NCBI GenBank assembly: GCA_010030605.1
Contig: RHCK01000119.1
Coordinates: 1-5,725 of the forward strand
Direction of reading: 5' to 3'
DNA length: 5,725 bases
From: Acidimicrobiia bacterium
GTDB lineage: Bacteria; Actinomycetota; Acidimicrobiia; Acidimicrobiales; Ilumatobacteraceae
Below the pieces are notes generated by a model. That model was not told the DNA's origin and made no database searches. It saw only the letters and a list, made by a program, of their open reading frames with translations. The position numbers and the translations under genes are program-made. Shown here piece after piece: positions 1-5,104 of this stretch (the stretch's first letter is position 1; each line of letters opens with the position of its first letter).

Positions 1-329
1 GCGTCCGGACCGAACGGAACGACGGCCACCAAAAGGAAGGTCGAGACCAACACCACCAGCGGTGCGATCTTGAAGATGAAACGATCGGCGCGCTCGGGAG
101 TGATGTCCTCCTTCTGCAGCCACTTGCCCACTTCGGCGAACAACTGCATCGACCCGTAGGGACCGGCTTCCATCGGTCCGAGACGACTCTGCATGAACGA
201 CATCATCTTGAAGAGAAAGACGTACACGATGGTGCCGGCCGGCAACAGCACGGCGACGACTCCACCGAGCACGCGCAACAGCGCCTGTGCCCAGTACGGA
301 AGATCGGCGGCGAGAACGGAGGCGTTCAT
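1..329 (-). CDS. nuoH: NADH-quinone oxidoreductase subunit H (NuoH), N-terminal part, cut by window edge
   Basis: Membrane subunit of complex I that joins the peripheral arm to the proton-pumping arm and forms part of the quinone chamber. Only the first 109 residues are present; the family is usually 320-450 residues. The ATG at 329 overlaps the nuoD stop by one base (TGATG). A first membrane helix lies at about residues 17-40, and a second begins near residue 87 (IAPLVVLVSTFLLVAVVPF). Between them is the family signature region: QSRLGP (47-52), GPYGSMQLFAEVGKW (56-70) and QKED (72-75), matching the canonical QxRxGPNRVG...QxxADxxKxxxKED. The usual ERR motif at the end of helix 1 (E36-R37-R38 in E. 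coli) reads L39-F40-K41 here, and GPNRVG reads GPMEAG, so this is a divergent NuoH. I see only a weak ribosome site (GGGGA, about 12 bases upstream), so translation probably depends on coupling to nuoD. Family identity is firm. Confidence 0.93.
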   Translation of the reverse strand, partial: MNASVLAADLPYWAQALLRVLGGVVAVLLPAGTIVYVFLFKMMSFMQSRLGPMEAGPYGSMQLFAEVGKWLQKEDITPERADRFIFKIAPLVVLVSTFLLVAVVPFGPD

Positions 330-1510
330 CAACGATCGATGTCCCCGAGGATGAAGTACAACGACGCCAAGATCGTGATGATGTCGGGGACGTACACGCC
401 CTTCAACACCCACGGCACGATGGAGATGTTGTTGAAACTGGCCGAACGGATCTTGGTGCGGAACGGGCCGAGATCACCCTTGCTGACCACGTAGTAACCC
501 ATCTCGCCGAGAGGGTTCTCGGTCGAGACCCAGGCCTCGCCCTCGGGAACCTTGATGATGCGCGGCACCTTGGCCATGACCGGTCCCGACGGAATGTTGT
601 CGAGCAACTGATCGACGATGCGCGTGGACTCGCGGACTTCCTGCAGGCGAACCCAGCAACGGGCGAAGCTGTCGCCGTCGGGGTGCGTCCACACCTTCCA
701 GTCGACCTTGTTCCATGCCATCGGCAACGACTGGTCGCGACGCAAGTCCCAGTCGACGCCACTGGCCCGCAGGTTCGCACCCGAGAGTCCGTACTGCATG
801 GCGACGTCCTTCGGGATCACGCCGATTCCCCGAGTACGACTCTGGAAGATCTCGTTGCCGAAAAGCAGGTTCTCCATCTCGTCGCAGAAGTTGCGCAACT
901 TCTTCATGACGACGCGGGTCTCATCGATGAAACCAGCCGGCAGATCGTCCTTCAGTCCGCCGATGCGATCGAAGTTCGGATGGAAGCGGCCGCCGGTGGC
1001 ACCCTCGATGAGGTTCAGCACGTATTCGCGGTCACGGAACGCCATGAACACCGGAGTGATGGCACCCAACTGAACGCCGAGGTCACCGAGGAACAGCGAA
1101 ACGTTCGCGATGCGCGAGAGTTCGAACAAAATGGTGCGGATCCATTGGGCACGCGGCGGCGCCTCGATCTCCATCAACTTCTCGGCGGCCAGAATGAACG
1201 GCACTTCGTTGGCGAAACTTCCCAGCCAGTCGATGCGGTTCACGAGCGCGGTGACCTGAGGGTAGGTGCGCACCTCGGTGAGCTTCTCGTAGCCACGGTG
1301 CATGTATCCGCACGACGGCTCGGCCCACACCACTTGCTCGCCGTCGAGGCGGGCGATGATGCGCAACGTTCCGTGAGTGGCGGGGTGCTGTGGTCCGATG
1401 TTGAGGGTCATGCCCTCGGTTTCGAGTTCGACGTTCAGCCGCGCATCGGCGGCCTGAGCCGCGATGTACGACAACTGCCGCCGGTCGATCAACGATTCGG
1501 TGGAGGTCAT
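329..1510 (-). CDS. nuoD: NADH-quinone oxidoreductase subunit D (NuoD, 49 kDa subunit)
   Basis: Peripheral-arm subunit of complex I that, with NuoB and NuoH, forms the quinone-reduction site. It has 393 residues, normal for the family. Visible landmarks are NIGPQHPATHGTLR (37-50, His42 and His46), GYMHRGYEKL (68-77), LGAITPVF (148-155), His177 in GRFHPNF, and the usual Asp-Arg C-terminus (LGDIDR). His46, Arg72 and His177 align by spacing with bovine His59, Arg85 and His190. The residue aligning with the quinone-binding Tyr (Thermus Tyr87, bovine Tyr108) is Trp95, and that aligning with Asp139/Asp160 is Gln147. The ATG at 1510 overlaps the nuoC stop by four bases (ATGA) and follows a GAGGAAGG ribosome site. 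The gene ends directly in nuoH, with no nuoE, nuoF or nuoG between. The fold is related to the large subunit of NiFe hydrogenases, but the context and the absence of metal-binding Cys pairs make it a complex I subunit. Confidence 0.96.
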   Translation of the reverse strand: MTSTESLIDRRQLSYIAAQAADARLNVELETEGMTLNIGPQHPATHGTLRIIARLDGEQVVWAEPSCGYMHRGYEKLTEVRTYPQVTALVNRIDWLGSFANEVPFILAAEKLMEIEAPPRAQWIRTILFELSRIANVSLFLGDLGVQLGAITPVFMAFRDREYVLNLIEGATGGRFHPNFDRIGGLKDDLPAGFIDETRVVMKKLRNFCDEMENLLFGNEIFQSRTRGIGVIPKDVAMQYGLSGANLRASGVDWDLRRDQSLPMAWNKVDWKVWTHPDGDSFARCWVRLQEVRESTRIVDQLLDNIPSGPVMAKVPRIIKVPEGEAWVSTENPLGEMGYYVVSKGDLGPFRTKIRSASFNNISIVPWVLKGVYVPDIITILASLYFILGDIDR

Positions 1511-2154
1511 TCGGCGTCGCCTTCCTCGTCATCGGATCCGCCCGGCAGTGGTTCGACGTCGACGATGCCCGGCCACGGCTTCACGATGCGGGCCAGCAAC
1601 GGGAAGTCCTTTCGCAGCGGGTGACCCTCGAAGTCGGAGGGCAGATAGATGTTGCGCAGATCGGGATGTCCGGCGAAACCGATGCCGAACATTTCATGCG
1701 TTTCGCGTTCGTGCCAGTTCGCTCCGGCGAAGACCGGAATCCACGATTCGATCACGGGCTTGTCGTCGGGAACGTCGCACTTCACGTTCACTCCAACGTG
1801 CAATGTCGGATGCACCAAGCGAGCGAGCACTTGCAGTCGGGTGGAGCCACCGGCGTATCCCTGCTTGATGGTGTCGTCGCGTTCCGGCGGCGGCGCGGTG
1901 GGATCGTCTTCGCCCTTTCCGAACGGCGACGGCATCCAGTCGATGGCCGACAGGAAACAGAAGTAGTCGAAACCGAGTGAGCGCAAAGCGAGCGCGGTTT
2001 GGCGCCACGCATCGGTGCGAACGCGCACCCACACGTCGTCATTGGGCTTGACGAGACTGTCGAGCAACGCGTCGCCGATGGACGAACGAAGATCGTCGAC
2101 GATGCGTTCGCGAACGCTGTCACCGGGAAGCGCGGCCACGGAGTCAGTCGACAC
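1507..2154 (-). CDS. nuoC: NADH-quinone oxidoreductase subunit C (NuoC, 30 kDa subunit)
   Basis: Peripheral-arm subunit of complex I that packs against NuoD and NuoB; it carries no cofactor. From the GTG at 2154 it has 215 residues, within the usual range. The signature is at residues 147-186: WHERETHEMFGIGF, GHPDLR and the invariant GHPLRKDFPL. The N-terminal alpha-beta part includes FCFLSAIDW (65-73). Between this and the strand LQVLARLVH (107-115) sits an extended hydrophilic Pro/Asp/Gly loop of roughly 25-30 residues (about 75-104), longer than the short turn common here. The tail is acidic (GGSDDEEGDAE). The GTG start overlaps the end of nuoB by 11 bases and has an AGAAGGG ribosome site eight bases upstream. 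The open frame extends further upstream, but that part lies inside nuoB and looks like an out-of-frame translation, so it is excluded. The stop overlaps the nuoD start. Confidence 0.94.
   Translation of the reverse strand: MSTDSVAALPGDSVRERIVDDLRSSIGDALLDSLVKPNDDVWVRVRTDAWRQTALALRSLGFDYFCFLSAIDWMPSPFGKGEDDPTAPPPERDDTIKQGYAGGSTRLQVLARLVHPTLHVGVNVKCDVPDDKPVIESWIPVFAGANWHERETHEMFGIGFAGHPDLRNIYLPSDFEGHPLRKDFPLLARIVKPWPGIVDVEPLPGGSDDEEGDAE
1520..1527 (-). promoter_or_regulatory. Ribosome binding site of nuoD
   Basis: GAGGAAGG on the minus strand, within the acidic tail codons of nuoC and nine bases before the nuoD ATG at 1510. It explains in part why the NuoC tail is Glu/Gly-rich at this point. 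Confidence 0.65.
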
Positions 2155-2701
2155 GGACGGCGCCCTTCTTCGACTTCGCGGACTTGTTGGTCTCGCCGAC
2201 GATGATGGGCTTGCTGCCCTCGCCACGCCAACGTGCTCCCATGTCTTCGTTGCGAATGCGTTGTTGCAACAACACCACGCCCTCGAGCAACGCCTCCGGC
2301 CGCGGAGGGCATCCGGGCACGTACACGTCGACCGGGATGATCTGGTCGACGCCCTTGGTGACCGAGTAGCTGTCCCAATACGGTCCGCCACAGTTGGCGC
2401 ACGAACCCATCGAGATGACGTACTTCGGATCGGGCATCTGTTCGTAGAGCCGCTTCACGGCCGGGGCCATCTTGTCGGTGACGGTTCCGGAGATCACGAC
2501 GAGGTCGGCCTGACGCGGACTGGCCGGCAACGGGATCACGCCGAGACGCATCACGTCGTAACGCGGGGAACCAAAAGCGGCGCCCATTTCGATGGCGCAA
2601 CACGCGAGGCCCCACTGGTACACCCACAGGCTGTACGAGCGACCGAGATTCAAGAGTGAGTTCAGCGGCTTCGGGAGCCGCCCGCGGTCAACGAGACCCA
2701 T
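2144..2701 (-). CDS. nuoB: NADH-quinone oxidoreductase subunit B (NuoB, PSST; binds cluster N2)
   Basis: Carries the terminal [4Fe-4S] cluster N2, which passes electrons to quinone at the interface with NuoD. It has 185 residues. The cluster ligands are all present: the tandem Cys34-Cys35 in WGLACCAIEMG, Cys101 in GSCANCGG, and Cys131 in PGCPPRPE. The second Cys of GSCANC (Cys104) is an extra, since many family members have Ser or Thr there. SPRQADLVVISGTV (61-74) is the usual nucleotide-binding-like loop of this hydrogenase-related fold. The last 15 residues are Lys-rich (NKSAKSKKG) and probably disordered. The ATG at 2701 is well supported, with AAGGAG just upstream. nuoA ends 15 bases before the start codon, and nuoC begins within its last codons, consistent with one transcript. 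Confidence 0.97.
   Translation of the reverse strand: MGLVDRGRLPKPLNSLLNLGRSYSLWVYQWGLACCAIEMGAAFGSPRYDVMRLGVIPLPASPRQADLVVISGTVTDKMAPAVKRLYEQMPDPKYVISMGSCANCGGPYWDSYSVTKGVDQIIPVDVYVPGCPPRPEALLEGVVLLQQRIRNEDMGARWRGEGSKPIIVGETNKSAKSKKGAVRVD
2163..2169 (-). promoter_or_regulatory. Ribosome binding site of nuoC
   Basis: AGAAGGG on the minus strand, inside the end of nuoB and eight bases before the GTG at 2154. It supports this GTG as the nuoC start rather than a longer frame running into nuoB. Confidence 0.6.
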
Positions 2702-2705
2702 GTGA

Positions 2706-2711
2706 CTCCTT
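2706..2711 (-). promoter_or_regulatory. Ribosome binding site of nuoB
   Basis: AAGGAG on the minus strand, four bases before the nuoB ATG at 2701. It lies in the 15-base gap after the nuoA stop and fixes the nuoB start. Confidence 0.75.
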
Positions 2712-2716
2712 GTCCA

Positions 2717-3082
2717 TTACACCCAGCGCAGGACGCCCTTGCGCCAGGCGTAGACGAGACCCAATAGAAGAACGCCCACGAACACACCCATCTCGACCAA
2801 GCCGAAGCCGGCGTAACGCTCGAGTTGAGTGGCCCACGGAAAGATGAACACCGCTTCCACGTCGAAGATCACGAAGAGCAGGGCGAACACGTAGTAACGA
2901 ATCTGGCTTTGCGACCAGCCCTCGCCCACCGGATCCACACCACTTTCGTAGGTCAGCAACTTCTCGCGATTCGGGTTGTTGGGTCGCACGAGCACCGCGA
3001 TGCCCAAGAGCAACGAGGCCAACAGCAGGGCGATGAGCCCGAACCAGAACACGATGAGGTACGACCTCAGGAACTCCGACAT
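2717..3082 (-). CDS. nuoA: NADH-quinone oxidoreductase subunit A (NuoA, ND3-like)
   Basis: Small membrane subunit of complex I next to NuoH and the quinone cavity. From the ATG at 3082 it has 121 residues, typical for NuoA. Three membrane helices are visible, at about residues 8-31, 63-84 and 94-113. The conserved loop between helices 1 and 2 reads LLTYESGVDPVGEGW, followed by RYYVFALLFVIFDVEAVF and IFPWA. This matches the family consensus, including the acidic pair in FDVEA. The loop has Ser where ND3 has its well-known Cys (YECG), which is common in bacteria. The start is uncertain. The ATG at 3082 has no ribosome site but gives the family-like N-terminus. An in-frame GTG at 3115 has GGGGAG nine bases upstream and would add 11 residues, and a TTG at 3121 is also possible. 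It is the first gene of the nuo run. Confidence 0.94.
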   Translation of the reverse strand: MSEFLRSYLIVFWFGLIALLLASLLLGIAVLVRPNNPNREKLLTYESGVDPVGEGWSQSQIRYYVFALLFVIFDVEAVFIFPWATQLERYAGFGLVEMGVFVGVLLLGLVYAWRKGVLRWV

Positions 3083-3194
3083 CGCGCCCGACGCTACTAC
3101 GGGTCCGGTGACCACTCCCAACTTCTCCCCTGCTCATGGGGCAGAAGAAACGACACAGCCGCACGTCATCGACGAACAACATGATGTCTCGATG
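3083..3194 (-). other. Spacer between the amidotransferase gene and nuoA; probable site of nuo transcription start
   Basis: About 112 bases lie between the amidotransferase stop and the nuoA ATG. This is the only non-coding gap of any size in the window, so a promoter for the nuo operon would be expected here. I find no convincing -35/-10 pair and no hairpin followed by a T-run. Read-through from the amidotransferase gene is also possible, as both are on the minus strand. Confidence 0.35.
3125..3130 (-). promoter_or_regulatory. Shine-Dalgarno-like site upstream of nuoA
   Basis: GGGGAG on the minus strand, nine bases before an in-frame GTG at 3115. It is 42 bases from the ATG at 3082, too far to serve that codon. 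If used, it favours the longer NuoA (132 residues). Confidence 0.4.
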
Positions 3195-3872
3195 TCAGGA
3201 GCCGGCCACCTCGTTCACGAACCAATCAACAATCTGCGAGCACTCGGAACGGCTCCGCTTCACATGGTCACGAGTCTCGGCCATCACGGTCTCGGCCGAC
3301 AGCCCCATGCGAACCAGATCCTCGGACCCGGCGGTCCATGCCGCCAGCATCGTCTCGGTGGCTTCGGGGTGGAATTGAGTGGCGAAACTCCGCCCCGACC
3401 GAATGGCCTGGGGTCCCGATGGGCTGGATGCCAGCACGGACCAGCCCGACGGTGGGGTGAAGACGTCGAAATGCCATTGCATCCACGGTCCGGGGCTGAT
3501 GACCTCGGGAATCTCGGTGTCCACCCGGTGCCACCCCACCTCGGGTCGCGTGGCCCGCTGGACCGAGCCACCCAGGCTGTGCGCCATCATCTGAGAGCCG
3601 TAACAGATGCCAAAGATGGGTACACCAGTTCGGTGCGCTTCGCTGACCAGGGCCGATTCGGCGGCCACCTCCCGTTGGACCCTGTCCCAGTAGACGCTCC
3701 ACTCCGAGCCCAGGAGAACCACCAGGTCATGGCCAGCCAGGTCGGACCATTCGCGGGGGGTCTCACGCAAACACTCGTCGAAGGCGTATCCGTGGTGACG
3801 AAAACGTTCACCGACGAAGCCGGGGTCGGCATCGACCGTGTTGGCGACCAAAAGTGCACGCACGATCCACAC
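3195..3872 (-). CDS. Class I glutamine amidotransferase-like protein (GMP synthase GATase-like)
   Basis: Stand-alone triad-type glutamine amidotransferase of 225 residues, the usual size for single-domain members. The nucleophile elbow is GICYGSQMMAHSLGG with Cys90, and the other triad residues are His168 and Glu170 in FHPEAT. Gly55 in LVVLLGSEWSV fits the oxyanion strand. The fold begins with a strand at residues 3-10 (IVRALLVA). By family, such proteins release ammonia from glutamine or hydrolyse gamma-glutamyl compounds; the acceptor cannot be told from the sequence. The elbow GICYGSQ resembles GMP synthase GATase domains more than PuuD (GICRG-type), but there is no synthetase domain, so it is not guaA. 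The start is a GTG at 3872, with an in-frame stop two codons upstream. A second GTG at 3863 (reading VRALLVAN) is equally plausible. Neither has a clear ribosome site. The gene is divergent from the threonine ammonia-lyase and precedes nuoA on the same strand. Confidence 0.88.
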   Translation of the reverse strand: MWIVRALLVANTVDADPGFVGERFRHHGYAFDECLRETPREWSDLAGHDLVVLLGSEWSVYWDRVQREVAAESALVSEAHRTGVPIFGICYGSQMMAHSLGGSVQRATRPEVGWHRVDTEIPEVISPGPWMQWHFDVFTPPSGWSVLASSPSGPQAIRSGRSFATQFHPEATETMLAAWTAGSEDLVRMGLSAETVMAETRDHVKRSRSECSQIVDWFVNEVAGS

Positions 3873-3895
3873 GCTATGGCTACCGTGAGTCGGGC
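3873..3895. promoter_or_regulatory. Very short divergent intergenic region between amidotransferase and threonine ammonia-lyase
   Basis: Only 23 bases separate the two outermost likely start codons, which leaves no room for two separate promoters with leaders. TATGGCT at 3875-3881 is a weak -10-like element for the plus strand. It would place transcription start close to the ATG at 3896, suggesting a leaderless or nearly leaderless message. Any -35 element would lie inside the opposite gene. Confidence 0.3.
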
Positions 3896-5092
3896 ATGGG
3901 CATCGAGATCACCGGCGAGGCCATCGCCACCGCTCGCGAGAACGGGAAATCCGTGGTGAAGCACACCCCGGTCACCCCATCGGCCGCCTTGAGCGACCGC
4001 ACCGGAGGGTCGGTGGTGCTCAAAGCCGAAAACATGCAACGCACGGGAAGCTTCAAGATTCGCGGCGCCATGAACAAGTTGGCCAGCCTCGGCGAATTGG
4101 CCAAGAGCGGCGTCACGGCGGGAAGCGCCGGCAACCATGCCCAAGCTCTGGCGTTCGCCGCACGGACCTATGGGATTCCGTGCGAGATCTTCGTGCCACG
4201 CAACGCCCCCATCGCCAAGATGGCCGCCTGTCGCGCCTACGGCGCCACCGTCGTGGAAGGTGGCGACTCGCTCGACGACGCGGTCGCCAGTGCCAAGGCC
4301 CGTGCGGCCGAGAAAGGCATGCAGTTCTGTCATCCCTACGACGATCCGGTCGTGGTCGCCGGGCAAGCCACGTTGGGACTCGAACTGATCGCCGACATTC
4401 CCGATCTTCGACGAGTGATCATTCCCCTTGGTGGTGGTGGGCTGGCCAGTGGAGTGGCCATCGCTGTGAAACAACACGATCCGTCCATCCATGTGATCGG
4501 TGTGCAAGTCGAAGCGTGCGCACCGTATGCGAACGAACAACCTCCCACCGGACCTGTCATCACGCTCGCCGACGGAATCGCCGTGAAGCGACCCGGCGAC
4601 ATCACGCGCCCGCTCGTCGAGAAGTGGATCGACGACATCGTGGTCGTCGACGAGGATGCCGTGGCCGACGCCATGGTTCTGCTCATGGAACGTTCCAAGT
4701 TGTACGTCGAAGGCGCCGGCGCCGTGGGAGTTTCGGCTTTGTTGTCCGAACGCGCCGCTCCGGCACGCACGGGCACCACGTGCGTGGTGTTGTCCGGTGG
4801 CAACGTGGACCTCGGGGTGGTTCCCGGTCTCATTCGTCGTCATGAAACTCAAGCCGGTCGCCGATTGATTCTTTTCGTCAAGGTCAGCGATCGGCCCGGC
4901 GGGTTGGCGCGATTGCTGTCGATCTTCGCCGATCAAGGCGCGAGCGTCATCGACATCGAGCACGTGCGCGAAGGCGTCGATCTGCACGTGCGCGAAACGG
5001 GTGTCACCGCGGTTCTCGAGGTGCGCGGTCCCGAGCACGCCGAGAGTGTCATCGATGCGGTGCGCAACGCGGGCTACGACGTCGGTCAGTGA
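3896..5092 (+). CDS. ilvA: Threonine ammonia-lyase (threonine dehydratase), medium form with one ACT domain
   Basis: PLP enzyme that deaminates L-threonine to 2-oxobutanoate and ammonia, the first step from threonine to isoleucine; many members also act on serine. From the ATG at 3896 it has 398 residues. Residues 1-320 are the fold-type II PLP domain: Lys54 in TGSFKIRGA forms the Schiff base, SAGNHAQ (77-83) binds the substrate carboxylate, GGGG (179-182) holds the PLP phosphate, and SGGNVD (300-305) contacts the ring. Residues 325-398 are one ACT domain (LILFVKVSDRPGGLARLLSIF). Length and layout match the single-ACT form, not E. coli IlvA (about 514 residues, two ACT-like repeats) or TdcB (about 330, none). 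The ACT domain suggests allosteric control, probably by isoleucine or valine. An in-frame GTG at 3854 would add 14 residues but overlap the divergent gene, and the added residues do not look conserved. The choice between biosynthetic and catabolic roles is open, so the symbol is by family. Confidence 0.92.
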   Translation: MGIEITGEAIATARENGKSVVKHTPVTPSAALSDRTGGSVVLKAENMQRTGSFKIRGAMNKLASLGELAKSGVTAGSAGNHAQALAFAARTYGIPCEIFVPRNAPIAKMAACRAYGATVVEGGDSLDDAVASAKARAAEKGMQFCHPYDDPVVVAGQATLGLELIADIPDLRRVIIPLGGGGLASGVAIAVKQHDPSIHVIGVQVEACAPYANEQPPTGPVITLADGIAVKRPGDITRPLVEKWIDDIVVVDEDAVADAMVLLMERSKLYVEGAGAVGVSALLSERAAPARTGTTCVVLSGGNVDLGVVPGLIRRHETQAGRRLILFVKVSDRPGGLARLLSIFADQGASVIDIEHVREGVDLHVRETGVTAVLEVRGPEHAESVIDAVRNAGYDVGQ

Positions 5093-5104
5093 ACCGGCAT
5101 CACC
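5093..5104. other. 12-base convergent gap between ilvA and the aldehyde dehydrogenase gene
   Basis: The two stop codons face each other across 12 bases. A six-pair stem with one G-T pair (5081-5086 with 5093-5098) spans the ilvA stop, but it is weak and has no T-run, so I do not call a terminator. Confidence 0.4.

Noticed and set aside
287..1624. Long plus-strand open frame (445 codons) opposite nuoD
   Set aside because: Lies entirely antisense to the well-conserved nuoD; its translation is rich in Arg, His, Asp and Val with no family motif, as expected for a shadow frame in GC-rich DNA.
2155..2391. Upstream extension of the nuoC frame
   Set aside because: Lies inside nuoB in another frame; Arg/Ser/Cys-rich translation without NuoC similarity, while the GTG at 2154 has its own ribosome site.
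3164..3174. Short palindrome CGTC-ATC-GACG in the spacer upstream of nuoA, considered as an operator
   Set aside because: Four-base arms are expected by chance in such GC-rich DNA and there is no second copy nearby.
3195..3872. Amidotransferase as a fused or partial GMP synthase (guaA)
   Set aside because: The gene is complete with its own stop, has no ATP-pyrophosphatase or dimerisation domain, and no such domain follows on the same strand.
2976..3959. Plus-strand open frame of 327 codons across nuoA and the amidotransferase gene
   Set aside because: Crosses two real genes on the other strand and the spacer; no motif, no ribosome site.
3587..5038. Minus-strand open frame of 483 codons opposite the threonine ammonia-lyase gene
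   Set aside because: Antisense to a clear PLP enzyme and then out of frame across the amidotransferase gene; low-complexity His/Asp/Gly-rich translation with no recognisable domain.
5081..5098. Stem-loop spanning the ilvA stop, considered as a shared terminator
   Set aside because: Six pairs including one G-T, inside coding sequence, and no T-run on either strand.
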